The notes under the pieces: generated by a model
Told to the model about the DNA's origin: nothing
Seen by the model: the letters and a program-made list of their open reading frames with translations, nothing else
Databases searched by the model: none
Made by a program: the position numbers and the translations under genes
Source: Paulinella micropora
Lineage: Eukaryota; Cercozoa; Imbricatea; Euglyphida; Paulinellidae
Direction of reading: 5' to 3'
Assembly: GCA_019918135.1 (NCBI GenBank)
Contig: WBZZ01006516.1
Span: forward strand, 35,001 to 99,000
DNA length: 64,000 nucleotides
Part shown: positions 46,255 through 56,387 of the stretch, piece after piece
Numbering within the stretch: position 1 is the stretch's first letter
How the letters are laid out: each line of letters starts with the position of its first letter

Positions 46255-47117
46255 TGAACAAGCAACAAACTAGTGCAGGGGCCTCTTCGTACTCCCCGGA
46301 GGTTAAGCAGGTGTTGGATTGTTACCGGCTCCTGCGCCCCTGCCAATGTTTGTACATTCAAGGAGGCTTTTTAGGTCTGGCCCAGTACGCAGACAAAACG
46401 CCGGGGAGTCGGCCCAATTGCAACAGAGCCTGAGCGCGCGGCTCATTGAGAATCCTCGCTCGGTTCTGCCCGTGATATCGGCCCAGACTGAATCGCGCAA
46501 CCTGCGGGTGGCGGGGCTGGACAAATTCTCGTGTTCGCAAGGCAGGCATTGTTGGGGGCTCTCCGACAGGGTCCCTCCGCGTCCTTCCCGAGCACCGCGC
46601 GGCCCGTTGCTTATGCGCTTCAACGACGCGGAGCTGTGGCTTTACGATCGCTACGAGGCCTTTTGCCACAGACAACAAACCAATCAACGGTCGTTCTCCA
46701 AAACCAAGAGCGACCCGATCAAAAATTTTGTGACCGAGTTAACGCAAAGCCTGAGCAAGCTTAACTGCGATTTCACAGCCGAGGCGCTGCACAGCTGCTG
46801 TCAACTCTTGCTAGGTAGCATAAACCCCCGTCTTTGTGTGCTGGTGTTATCGCCAAGCCTCGTGCGCCTGGATCGAGATGTGCGCTAAGGGGAGGGTTTC
46901 TCTGGACAAAGAGGTCCTTCTGCAACAGTACGTGGCTGACGCCGGATCCTACCTGCCACGGAACATGAGACAGATCCAGGCACAGCCGTGGACTGGGTTT
47001 GTGGGGGCGCTGGTGGAGCCCTGTCTTGGCACTGAAGCTCTGAGTTGGAGGCTGGAAGTACAAGACGGCATCGCCTACACTTTCTTAGACCAGAGGAAGC
47101 TTTTGCGTCGAGGCTAG
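46255..47117 (+). pseudogene. Unrecognised protein, virus part
   Basis: Broken. A plausible start at 46,255 (MNKQQTSAGASSYSPEVKQV) leads into non-repetitive sequence: LPVISAQTESRNLRVAGLD, MRFNDAELWLYDRYEAFCH, FVTELTQSLSKLNCDF, then MRQIQAQPWTGFVGALVEP and LEVQDGIAYTFLDQRKL at the end. It lies between the two polymerase-subunit regions on the same strand; a link to transcription is possible by position only. No domain recognised. Confidence 0.45.
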
Positions 47118-47139
47118 ACCATGCGACGCAGGAAGATGA

Positions 47140-47328
47140 GGGAGGGGGGGGGGGGGGAGAAGGGGACGCGCACAAGAAGGCAAGGATGAGAGGGGGGGGG
47201 GGAGGGAGGGGAAGGTGCGAGAAAGAGAGCAACACACCATTTGGGTCGGGATTTCTTCTGTATTGTTATTGTTTTTTTTTATTTATTATCACTAGCCGGT
47301 TGTACGCGGCAGAAAGAAGGCGGGGCCA
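47140..47328. other. Spacer with G runs and AT-rich leader
   Basis: G11 and G10 runs, followed by TATTGTTTTTTTTTATTTATTATCAC, then the start at 47,329. No gene. Confidence 0.6.
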
Positions 47329-47903
47329 TGCTGGGTAAGGCATGGGATCGCTACCAACGTGCGGAAATTACTAGAGCCCTGGCACAAGCCACCTTGCGAC
47401 CGGTTGAGTTGAGCTCACTGGCAGACCTACCGCATGCGGCCGCGTTTGTGCTAGAAGGGGTGCAGAGTGCCCTACTGCCTCAGGCCCTGATGCAGTCCCT
47501 AGACTTTTGCCCGTCGCTCAAGATCTCGCACGTGCAGGTGCTCTCCAAGCCCCTAAATCAGCTAGGTAACTTAGAATTGCAACAGCGGCTATCCCAGGTA
47601 TCGCTGTCGTGGCCGCGCACCAAGCTAGACAAGCTAGAGACAATCCCGCTAAACGAGGCTTTCCCTAGCATGCTAGGAGCAGACAACTCGGTCCGGTTTG
47701 AATTACAATACCATAATAGCCAAGCCACGCGCTCGCCCGCGCTAGACCCCCCTGGGCTGCGCGAGCTTCTCAGGGGCAAACAGAGAGAAACGTGCAGGCT
47801 GGCCAGGGCCAGTCTGGCCCAAGAGGAGGGCAAGGCCCTGGCACGACTTCGCCAACAGGACCCGAGGGCTCTGGAGCGGCTGCTGAAAAGCCTGGGGCTG
47901 TAA
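47329..47903 (+). CDS. RPB3-type polymerase subunit, N-terminal-like part, virus part
   Basis: A 191-codon frame from ATG 47,329 (MLGKAWDRYQRAEITRALA). The block AAAFVLEGVQSALLPQALMQ, then ISHVQVLSKPLNQLGNLELQ and RLSQVSL, resembles the dimerisation helix and HRLGLIPL region of RPB3/alpha-type subunits, with a strand RFELQYHNSQ after it. The match is weak alone and rests partly on the clearer RPB3 features of the next frame, 21 bases downstream on the same strand. Could be one subunit gene together with it, or a separate gene. Confidence 0.4.
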
Positions 47904-47924
47904 GAGAACGAGCTGCAAAGTAGC

Positions 47925-48584
47925 ATGGTAGAGGGAAAGGAAGGGACCACCACCGAAGCGCTAGGCCACGGGAGCGTGGACATTTTCTCGGACCAGGAAA
48001 TCGGACTTCTACTAGCGGAGTTAGGGGCTGAGCCCGTTAGGCTTAGCCAGCTGCGCGTGTTGGCGGATGGAGAGGATTGGGGGCAGGGCAGCGCCGGCCC
48101 CCCGTTGTTTCCCGGGCTGGGCGAAACCGTCTTGACATACTTGCTTCCCGGCGAAAGCCTACACCTGAGGGCCTGGGGCACCAAGGGCTGCGCGGCCATG
48201 AATGGGCTATTTAAAAAAGGGTTGATTACGCCCAGGTATCTGCCCCAGGTCAGCATCAGCAAGTCAGCTGCACAACCGCCGGCTGACTCGGCGTGGCGCG
48301 CATGGTCTGTTTGTCAAGCCGGCGTATTTGACGTGGAGGATTCAGGAGAGCTAGTAGCGGCCAGGCCCTGGGACTGTACGGCCTGCTTGCAATGTACTAT
48401 TGAGAATCCCAACATCCAGATTACAACTCCGCAGCGTGGGGCAGATGCCTCTGCCTGGGTGCTCTTGATAGAGTCATACAGCGACCAAAGTGCGTTAGAA
48501 CTGCTGCGGGAATGCTGGAACTTTCTGGGCTCGGCAACCTTGCCTCTGCTCTCGCAGCCGCGGGCGCCAAGTCCTCGAGTTTAG
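47925..48584 (+). CDS. RPB3/RPB11-type RNA polymerase subunit, virus part
   Basis: A 219-codon frame from ATG 47,925. It contains VLTYLLPGESLHLRAWGTKG, like the LRPGQ-type strand of RPB3/RPAC40; then a VFDVEDSGELVAARPWDCTA block with C-x-x-C (CTACLQC), like the FDIED...C..C..C zinc-associated region; and AWVLLIESYSDQSALELL, like the C-terminal F.ES.G...  helix that pairs with RPB11. In giant viruses RPB3 and RPB11 are often a single fused subunit. Placed just downstream of RPB1 on the same strand, so shared expression timing is likely. Looks whole as a frame. Confidence 0.6.
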   Translation: MVEGKEGTTTEALGHGSVDIFSDQEIGLLLAELGAEPVRLSQLRVLADGEDWGQGSAGPPLFPGLGETVLTYLLPGESLHLRAWGTKGCAAMNGLFKKGLITPRYLPQVSISKSAAQPPADSAWRAWSVCQAGVFDVEDSGELVAARPWDCTACLQCTIENPNIQITTPQRGADASAWVLLIESYSDQSALELLRECWNFLGSATLPLLSQPRAPSPRV

Positions 48585-48628
48585 TCCAAGCCAAGCACTC
48601 TGTTTTTAATAATCAGAAAAGACGACTG

Positions 48629-50142
48629 TTATGGAGGGGTAGACCTAATTAAACCACGTTCCCATCTGCCACCGGACCTCAGTACTTTCTGCCACTGTGT
48701 CATAGCCTGGCCAATAAGCTCATATAATTCTACTGTTCCTTGGTCAGCGCTCTTCAGTATCAATGCGTACAAGAAAAGCTGAGACACGCGCGCTTGACTG
48801 TTCGTGGCATCTTGAGCGGGCGCGTTTACGTCTAGCTGTGCCAGGCGCCGCAGCATCGTCTTTCCTAAATCCTGCCCCAAATAGTGCTGCGCTAGTAGCG
48901 GCAGAAACAGGTATATAAAGAGATGGGCCAGCAGTCCAGGGCCATACCCCGGGTTATTACCGGCGGCCTTTTGCAACAACTGCGCCAATTGTTTCAGCCC
49001 AAGAGCCCCCCAGCCGGATCTCCGTAACAATGTTTGTGTGCCAAGCAAGGGTGTGCCAGCACAAACTTGTCCAATTCCCCGCCCCACTGGTCAGCCGAAA
49101 ACGGGCCCTCCGCCAGCACGTCCTGCACTTTGTCCTTGTACTCCAAAAAATAGTTTACGTGTGGGTGCGTCTTGTGGCTGCCCCCGTACACGCGCACGAT
49201 GGAGTTCTGCAAGTGCCAGCGAAGCACAAACCACCACACTTCTTCTACCCCCCAGCGCGAGGAGCTTATATAGCACGACAGCTCTGTCTTTTCAAACTCT
49301 GAGATCCAAGCCAAAAGAGCCCGTCCAGGGTCGGAATCCTCGCGCCAACTAATGGCCACCACACTGCCTGATACCCACTCCAGCGGCACGTGCAACGCCG
49401 TGCCGGGCTCATCCCCAGCCAACGACACTGCTTCTTCTTGCATGCCCCAGGCCCGCTGCACGGTGTCGGCGAAGCCAGTGTTCTGCGCGTACACCTGCGA
49501 CTTGGCCACCAGCCCTTCGGCAGCGCCCTGCTCGGGCCGTGCCAGTCGCGCCAGCGCCACGAGCTCGGAGCGGTTACAGCCGTAACCCGGTAGCAGCAGC
49601 GGGGCGCCGTTGTCGCCTGTGGTACCTGGCGGAAGCTCACGCAAAGGCGCCAGCAGCCAGTCGGACGCACTGCAACAGCCTCCCCCGGCGGCCATCTCCA
49701 GCAGTACGCCGAGCGCCGTGACCGAGCGCCCCCAGGCCGTGGTGCACGCCTGTACCTGCGCCTCTAGCCGTTCCAGTTTGGCCTGATTTTCTGCGCCCGC
49801 CCTCTCGGCGCGCCCCAGCGCCGTCTGCACTGCCGCCGAGAGCTTAGCCTCGCAGCGCGCAAACTGCCGCCGCACACACTGCACGCTCTGTGCCTCCTCT
49901 GCCTCTATCACGCCCTGCAACAGCCGCCACTGCCCGAAGATCTCAGCCTGCGTCTCGCCCAGCGGCACCCCGTACTGTGCCAACCTGCCTGCGGCACTGA
50001 ACGAGCTGCACCACAGCAAACCAATCGCCACGGCCGAAATTGCTGCGCGCGCTTTCCAGTAGGACCTCCGCGGGAGCGCCCCGGGTAGCTCGGACTGCTG
50101 CAGCAATGGGCCCGCGTTGGCTTCGCTCTCAGTGCTCCTCAT
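48629..50142 (-). pseudogene. Type II membrane protein, virus part
   Basis: Broken, about 500 codons. From ATG 50,142 a short basic N-terminus (ALPRRSYWKARAAI) precedes one hydrophobic segment (SAVAIGLLWCSSFSAAG), then a coiled-coil-like region (AKLERLEAQVQACTTAW) and a Cys-containing globular part (GCCSASDWLLAPLREL, WWFVLRWHLQNSIVRVYGG). The final part is helical with a hydrophobic stretch (GLLAHLFIYLFLPLLAQHYL). A membrane-anchored virion protein is plausible; no family recognised. Confidence 0.5.
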
Positions 50143-50264
50143 TTGCTATTAGTGTCGTCGTGTGCGCGACAAGAAGACAAAAGAACTAGGGTTCGACAAA
50201 ACAAGGAGGTTTTGTTAGTTATGGCCAAAAGTATATAAGAAAGAATCTGCCTTTGTCCTCTCTT

Positions 50265-50360
50265 TCCCTCTTCCCCCCCCCTCTTCTCCCCTTTTTCTCG
50301 GCAAGGTGGGGGGGGGGGTAGGGAGAAGGAGGGGGGGCGGGGGAGGGGGATATGAGGGGG
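50265..50360. repeat. C-run and G-run spacer between divergent genes
   Basis: C8 runs followed by G9-G11 runs and AGGAGGGGG, a near mirror arrangement between the minus gene starting at 50,142 and the plus gene at 50,439. Confidence 0.85.
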
Positions 50361-50438
50361 CTTGAGTACAAGAGGCCGACCAAAAAAAAAAAGGAATCCT
50401 GCTTACAAGAAAAGCGGGCTATGTAATATTTAAAAGAC

Positions 50439-51651
50439 ATGAGCTTGCTCCGGGCGCAAGCCGGGCTGGCCGGTGCTACAGCGGCGGACAGTGCCGGGGC
50501 GATTCTGTCGGGTGGCTATTTTAATCTGATGGCCGGTTTCAAGAAGGGCATTGTTCGAGAGTCAGACAAAGCAGAGGCTATAGCAGGCGGAGAGCATGTG
50601 GTGTGGAAACTTAACGAGTGGGTATGGCGCCTGGGCGTACGGCCTGCCGAGGTGTACAGCTGGTCACGCGACGGGGTAGCGCTCCAGATTTCTGACCCCA
50701 GCGAGAAGCGCGAACGGGCTGTTTCAATACTGAACCACATGCAAAAAAAACACCAAGGAATTTGCAACCGCCGGCATCACCCCGCCACAGGCCTCTCTTG
50801 AGTACCTTTATCTGTGCAGGGCCGAGGCCCTGCCTGGGCCCTGCGATCCGGCTGGGGAACTTGCACAGGTAAGAGAACTGGGAGAGTTACTGCTAGCATT
50901 ACAGCAACGGCACGCAGCAGATGATGTAGCGCAACTACTGCAGCGGTTCAGGCAGCTGTGCGACTATGCCAAAGAAGGAAATAGCGCCTGTGTCGTTACG
51001 CTGGAGCGCATGTCCTGCCTAGGCCCTGACTTGTTGGACGAGCTAGATGGCTTGCGCCGGAGTTACCTGAGAGGAAAAGGAAGATCAGAAAACAAGAATC
51101 GGCTCAGGGGAATCCTGTCACAAGTTAGCAGGGCCATAGCGAGATTTGTGCTGGTTGCTAGCGACGAGGCTGCTGTGCCCTGGAGAGTGTCGGCGGACAC
51201 TAAGCCCGAGAACTTTGTCACGGTGCCACGAGATTTCGAAGCCGGCCACACGTCCGTGGCGGCAATTCATCTGGTAGACGTCGATTGTTTCTACCACGAA
51301 GGAGAGGTTAAGCGGCCTAGCCTAGAAGTCCCTGAACTCTTTACGCTGGGCAAGCGCTTGCATGTGTACCCCTTGCCCCCGGAGCTGCGGGAAAAACAGA
51401 ACGCGGCTGCGCTAGTGGTTATGCATTTCCTGGTGTTCGTTTGCAACTGGCTCCGCGAAAGCGGCTTTGAGTCTAACCGAGCCTTGCGCCAGGACATATT
51501 CTGCGACAAGAGCTGTCCGGGGCTCGGTGATCAGGCAACCATTTTGCGGGGCTTGGAGCTGCTGGGCCAGATTGACCGCCACTATCAAACGGCGCGCGTC
51601 AAAGGTCTAACTCTGATCGCAGGGCTGACCTGGACCGTGCAGCAACGTTAA
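50439..51651 (+). pseudogene. Kinase-fold-like protein, virus part
   Basis: Broken, about 400 codons. The right half has a kinase catalytic-loop look-alike, VSADTKPENFVTV (about 51,190-51,225), followed at the expected distance by AIHLVDVDCFYHEG in the place of the DFG segment, and then helices with LRQDIFCDKSC. The left part is helical and Leu/Ala-rich. It is the most kinase-like of the three such proteins in the element. Substrates unknown. Confidence 0.5.
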
Positions 51652-51766
51652 CACCACTCAAACTTTTTTACAGCGTGCTGTCCCGTGGGCTCCGGCCGGC
51701 TGTACACTTGCAGCTACAATTACCGCCTGCTGAAGCACCTCGTTACTTGCGGCTTTTGCAACAAGA

Positions 51767-53275
51767 TGAGTGCGGGCGGGGCTCTCCTTGGCGCCCTAGA
51801 CGAGTTTTACAGCGGTGCAACAGAGCGAGTTGCGCCAAGTAGCCAGGAAGAGCACGGGAGCCGGAGAGGGCCGAAAAGCTCCGGCCCCTGAGCATGGAGG
51901 AGGCTCGCCGCTTGACTCCTGGGGCACGCCATTTGATCCTGCCAAGCCAGCAGCAGAGGTGGCTGTGCTGCCCGATCAGGGCACAGTTGCGATGGTGCCC
52001 ACTGCTCTTAACCGCAAGTCGGCTCTGCGTGTAAACGATTTACTGACGCCCGAGCTTATCCTCAAGCTCAAGTCGGCTTCCGAGGCTAAGGCAATACAAC
52101 CCCAAAAAGACACCGGAATTAGCATCCAGGAGATTAAAGGTCTTCTGGATGACGAAACACCAAGAACCGAAGCTCTTCTCGGAAAAGAAATACAAAAGAT
52201 TACCAAAGATGAAATCCGAAAGCTCGCCGCATCGATAGGAAATCTGCAAAATTGGAAGCGCCTTGCCTTGTCGGCCCAAGCGAAAGAGTGCAAAACAGAT
52301 GTAGATAAGTGTGAACAAGAGTTACAACAGTGCACGGAAATAGAACAGACTATCAATACAAAACTTCAAGCGTGGGCAGCAAAAGCTAAATGGCAGGAGG
52401 CGCTGTGCTGGGAGCCTTTTGCGTTGTACGGTCTGTATTTGCTAATCCAAACGCTGCGCCGAGTACCAACGCAGAACGAACAGCCCAATTTGTACCAACA
52501 CTGGCGCGCGCGCGCGGGGCGTGCTTTGTGCGACCTAAGCCGTCACATACTACCAACGCAAAGCCTGCTTTGTCTTCTTCGACCTTACACCAGTGCCAAA
52601 TTTTACTCATCGACAGATACTCTGCAGCAACTCTTTCAAAATGCACGCAGATTGGCTAAACGTGGAGAAATCAACAGAGACGATAGATCTCTCTTCAAAG
52701 CTGACAAATTCTGCCAACTACTAAGCAACTCTATGCTTGAGATCAAAGGTTTAGTGGAAGGCCAAATATCAAACCAGAGCTCCAGCCAGAGGCTATTTGT
52801 CACAGGAATTTGCCCAGATTTGCCAGTATGTGTACAACCGCATTACAAAGCGTTGAAATTGATGTGGGCAATCGCTGGGGACCCCAAGCTCGTAGCATGG
52901 TATGAATCCGATCTGCTTTGGGCGGATTACAGCACCTCAAATAAACACAGCAAAAGCTTTGCGTGTCTCGATTGCTTGTATGAGCAATCTCATCAGCTGC
53001 CGAATGGCGGCAGGACCGTTTATTCACATTTGCTTTCATTGCACGAGTGCACGTGTGCAGTGGCTGCAGAAAGGGGAACGCTTGAACTCAAAGACCTAAA
53101 TGGCCCCTGTGTACACACGCTTTTCTTGCAGGCCTTTTTGTGTACAATATTTGTAGAAGTCTACGAAAAGTTGCCACTCCCACCGGAAAACAGCCTGGCT
53201 TCAAATTCTAGAACCCCTCCACCATTTGATGCAATGCATAAGTTGCGAAGAATAAAAAGCACTGTAACCCAATAG
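51767..53275 (+). pseudogene. Large soluble protein of unknown function, virus part
   Basis: Counted as broken near its beginning; the body is one long frame of over 450 codons. A Gly/Pro-rich N-terminus (APAPEHGGGSPLDSWGTPFD) is followed by a Lys/Glu-rich coiled coil (KEIQKITKDEIRKLAASIG, QAKECKTDVDKCEQELQQC) and a Cys/Leu-rich globular part (LCDLSRHILPTQSLLCLLRP, KSFACLDCLYEQSHQLPNG). Base composition is AT-richer than its neighbours. Ends with ACTGTAACCCAATAG and a T-rich 3' flank. A structural or core protein is possible; not recognised. Confidence 0.5.
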
Positions 53276-53349
53276 TACAACTAAGTTTTTTAAGGATTAA
53301 AGATTTTGTTGAAGCTATGATCATTGTCTTAATCTGCAAGCAGACGCAC

Positions 53350-53790
53350 TTACAATAATGGAGCAAAGTCCTCATCGCGCTCTAGGAGCCTTGCGTTTTC
53401 CTGCGCGTGTTCCAACGCGGGTATTACCTCCTGCAGCCTTGCTAGCGTCTGCGTCAGTTGTAGGTAGTTTCGGCGCAGCTGCCGCTGGTACATCTTTTCC
53501 ATCCTTGCGCTGTCGGCCCGTGCGCGCTCGAGTCGCTGTTTGTAAAACCTTGCAGCACGCGCGCTTTCACCCTTGACGCGTGCTAGCTGTTGTCGTAAAT
53601 CTTCCTCGTCGCCTGGCCGCTGTTGCTGCACGATGGTTGCTGTGTTGGGCGCTGTCTGAGGCTGTGGCCGTCGACCACGCAACAAACTTAGCCACAGACA
53701 CACAAACCCTATTGCCAGGGCCCACAAGAACGCAAAGCAAATCGGCTCTATTCCATGCAGGTCCAAGTTCAGCGGGGGGTCCGGCCACAT
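53350..53790 (-). CDS. Membrane-anchored coiled-coil protein, virus part
   Basis: Looks whole, 146 codons. A short N-terminus leads into one transmembrane segment (CFAFLWALAIGFVCLWLSLL), basic residues (RGRRPQP), then a coiled coil (LRQQLARVKGESARAARFY, RMEKMYQRQLRRNYLQLTQ). The positive-inside rule places the coiled coil in the cytosol or virion interior. Function unknown. Confidence 0.65.
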   Translation of the reverse strand: MWPDPPLNLDLHGIEPICFAFLWALAIGFVCLWLSLLRGRRPQPQTAPNTATIVQQQRPGDEEDLRQQLARVKGESARAARFYKQRLERARADSARMEKMYQRQLRRNYLQLTQTLARLQEVIPALEHAQENARLLERDEDFAPLL

Positions 53791-53879
53791 TTTTTATATC
53801 TTCTTCACGTGCCGTTAATTTTTCAAGAAAGGTACAAGGGAGAAAAAAAGAAGAGGGGGAGGCGCAAAAGCTGGGGTTG

Positions 53880-54012
53880 GGAAAGTGGGGGGGGGGGGGG
53901 AAGGGGTGCGCCCCCTTTTCGCGTCTCCCCCCTCCCACCTCCTCTTGACATTGCTTGTCCCAGCCTTTGCTTTTGTGAACAAAAGAAGCAAGAAGGGGGT
54001 GGGGAGGGGGGC
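53880..54012. other. G/C-run spacer between divergent genes
   Basis: A G13 run at 53,887-53,900, C6 runs and CTCCCACCTCC, then GGGGGTGGGGAGGGGGGC just before the start at 54,015. Confidence 0.75.
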
Positions 54013-54014
54013 AA

Positions 54015-54664
54015 ATGGGCCAGACGACAAGTAAAGTTGTTTGTATTCGGAAGGCCGCCAAAAAGAAATGGTTTCAAGACTTTCGAGATAGCACGGGAAA
54101 CCAAATCCTTAAGTGCCTGGATCCTAGCGGCCAAGGAATCCAGCTACATCCACGATATACAGTTGTTTGGAGCGACGGCGAGAAAGCCAGGGTGCTGGGC
54201 AACTAAAAGGAAAAAAACCATCGGATTCGAACAATGGGATTAACCCCATGGAATATTTCAATATCCTACGCAACAGTCTCAAGCCTAAGAATGAGGGAAT
54301 GTGTACAATGTGGGTTGCGTACGCGAAGAACTTTGGGTTCGTAATCTTTACTGTCGAGAGCTCAAAACGGAGTGCAATCATAGAGTATGTCCATGTTTTC
54401 GCCAGCGCAGACCAAGCTAATCCAAACATTATTCAGGTTTACAACTGCGTTAAAGCTGCCATCGTTCGTTATGCCCAAAGAAAATTGAACCTTGGCAGGC
54501 TACCCCAAGGGGCATCGTCAGAGGGATTTGTGATGCTAAGAAAAGAGGCACAATTCCCATCATGGCTAATCACCCACGCTGGTGCAGTCAATGGTGCCTC
54601 GCATAGTGCGCAGCGGGGCGTCGAAACCCTCGTCAACCGTCAACATGGTGATGATGACGAGTAG
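54015..54664 (+). pseudogene. Probable myristoylated protein, virus part
   Basis: Broken. The start MGQTTSKVVCIRKAAKKK fits the N-myristoylation pattern MGxxx[ST] followed by a basic stretch, as in many membrane-associated virion and signalling proteins. The later part is alpha/beta in character: MCTMWVAYAKNFGFVIFTVE, RSAIIEYVHVFASADQANPN, ending in an acidic tail (HGDDDE). No fold recognised. Membrane targeting is inferred from the N-terminus. Confidence 0.5.
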
Positions 54665-54675
54665 GTTGCTTGGTA

Positions 54676-54830
54676 GTGGAGGAGGGGGGGGGGGGGAGGG
54701 CGGGCGGGGGAATTTGCATGCTAGTTCTGGGGGGGGGGGGGGGCACGTGTCAAGCCGAAAGCGCGCGGGGTAAATATACGGACCTTGCTTGGTTACGGCA
54801 GATGCCCCCCCCCCCCCCCCTCTCCCCTCT
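54676..54830. repeat. G-run and C-run spacer
   Basis: G11, G14 and C16 runs between two plus-strand genes, followed by AAATGATTAAAAGAGATATGAATTAAAA ahead of the start at 54,884 (the AT-rich box may be the promoter core; inference). Confidence 0.8.
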
Positions 54831-54883
54831 CTCAAATGATTAAAAGAGATATGAATTAAAAACAGAAAGAAAAGGAGAGACGC

Positions 54884-55926
54884 ATGCAAGTAGCCCAAAC
54901 AAAGCCGGCCGGCCAGGTGCGCGAGGTGAAAAAGTGTCATCTGTACTACATTCGGCACCTCTTGGTCACGACAAACATAGAGAGTCTAAGGAAAGATCCG
55001 GTGCTGGGTGACGCATTCCTGAGTTCCGCGGTGCCTTGGGTCAACGTGCTGCAGAGGCCAGAGCTGTGCAATGCACAGAAGCTGCTGCAGACACTAAAGC
55101 CCCAACCACGAGTGCTGGTGTGTTCGGTGATGCCGCGCGCTATGCTTACAGCTCTGCTGGTTGCGGGAGAGTACGCGAGCGAGCATGACCTTAAGATCCA
55201 TGTGCTGAGTGAGGTTGCGGAGGAAGCGTGCTGGAGAAACAGCGAGCATCGTCGGCGGCATCCAGCGGTGGGCACGCTCAGGCTGGAGACCTCTCAGCCC
55301 ACGGCAGAGCGTGTGTACTCGAGCAGGAACGCCACGCGGGAAACGGTGTTGCGGACGGTAGAGATTACACTGGCGCAGCTAGCCAGCACGTACCCCGATG
55401 AAACCAACAGTTACTTGTCTTTGCTAAAGCAGGTCCGGCAACGGTTCTCCTTTGACAAGCTGCAGGACTCTGACACGGCCGGAAGCGGACACCAGCCTTC
55501 GCCGGGCATCGTCATTCGCCCCTGCAGGAAAGAGGCAATAAAAAAATCCTGGATATTTGGCACGCAGACGATGTCGCAGGCTCAAGTACGGATTATTGTA
55601 ATGCGTGGATTAGTACGCACGGAAATTTCATAGTCAACCGGTTAGAGCTGAAAAAATCCGTCCAGAATCTGGCAGTGTGGGTACAGAGGACGGAGACGCA
55701 ACCGCCCCCGTCGGGGAAGAAGGAGATGGCTCTTTTTTTACATAAGCCCCAAAATCAGCTGTCAGGCATGGAACACCTCAACTTGCCTGCGAAGAACGAG
55801 ATCAGACGCGTCTGTGAAAAATGGGGAAATTCGTTGGCGCATTGGAGAAATGTTAGCTGGGGAGATTACGAGGGGGCCCTGAAGGACTGGTACGAGGGAA
55901 AATTTAGCCGGCTATTTCTTGTGTAA
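54884..55926 (+). pseudogene. Histidine-phosphatase-fold (phosphoglycerate-mutase-like) protein, virus part
   Basis: Broken. From ATG 54,884: LYYIRHLLVTTN near 54,940 matches the first catalytic block of the family (RH followed by N); RVLVCSVMPRAMLTALLVAG near 55,110 matches the SxxxRAxxTA block; IHVLSEVAEE near 55,197 matches the L.E block; and WISTHGNFIVNR near 55,604 matches the second catalytic His-Gly block. The order and spacing fit the histidine phosphatase superfamily. Substrate unknown: sugar phosphates, nucleotides and phosphoproteins are all used by relatives. The C-terminal 80 residues (MEHLNLPAKNEIRRVCEKWG) extend beyond the usual domain. Confidence 0.6.
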
Positions 55927-56012
55927 CCGATAAAAAAAGACTTTTAATTTTCAGGGGGGGGGGAAGAGAGAAGAAGTTTCTGGGTAAAACGACGTCGGTC
56001 TACTTTATTAAA

Positions 56013-56055
56013 GAAAGGCCGCGCATAGCAAAAGTCCGGCCGGGTGCATACAGAA
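56013..56055 (-). repeat. Copy of the 5' end of the multi-pass membrane protein gene
   Basis: 43 bases match 57,835-57,877 with four differences (about 91%) in the same orientation. The partner covers the promoter-proximal sequence and the first codons (MRG-SL) of the minus-strand gene starting at 57,848. Further out both are followed by GGCTTCTT. This is therefore a displaced duplicate of a gene start and its leader, 1.8 kb away. Confidence 0.8.
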
Positions 56056-56066
56056 GAACAAGGAAG

Positions 56067-56387
56067 CTAGGCTTCTTGTGTCCTTTTTTTTTCTTTTGTT
56101 TTAATTCTTTTTCTTTGTCTCTTACAAACGCAAGCTGGCCCGAGCGGGATCGGCGGTTGTAGAACTAAGAGCTTAGCAGCAGTGCTTGTCGTTTGCCGAT
56201 CGAGATTTTGGATGACGTCCTCCGCCAATTCCGGATTCTTTCTTTCTACGTCTGGCCGTAAACGCCGAAACTGTTTCTCGAGTTGTCTCTCTTTGTCTTG
56301 CAGCCAAGGACACCAACTCGCATGGTGCGACAAAGCGCGGGCGACTTCCTCGTTGAGCTTGCGCAGCTCTGCAAATTCCTCTGCCAT
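56067..56387 (-). CDS. Small helical basic protein, virus part
   Basis: Looks whole, 106 codons from ATG 56,387 (MAEEFAELRKLNEEVARALS). A helical, charged N-terminal two thirds (LQDKERQLEKQFRRLRPDVE) is followed by a Pro/Cys stretch (PPIPLGPACVC) and a Lys/Arg tail resembling a nuclear localisation signal (KRQRKRIKTKEKKR). A CT/GA repeat (56,418-56,445) lies immediately upstream. Not recognised. Confidence 0.55.
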   Translation of the reverse strand: MAEEFAELRKLNEEVARALSHHASWCPWLQDKERQLEKQFRRLRPDVERKNPELAEDVIQNLDRQTTSTAAKLLVLQPPIPLGPACVCKRQRKRIKTKEKKRTQEA

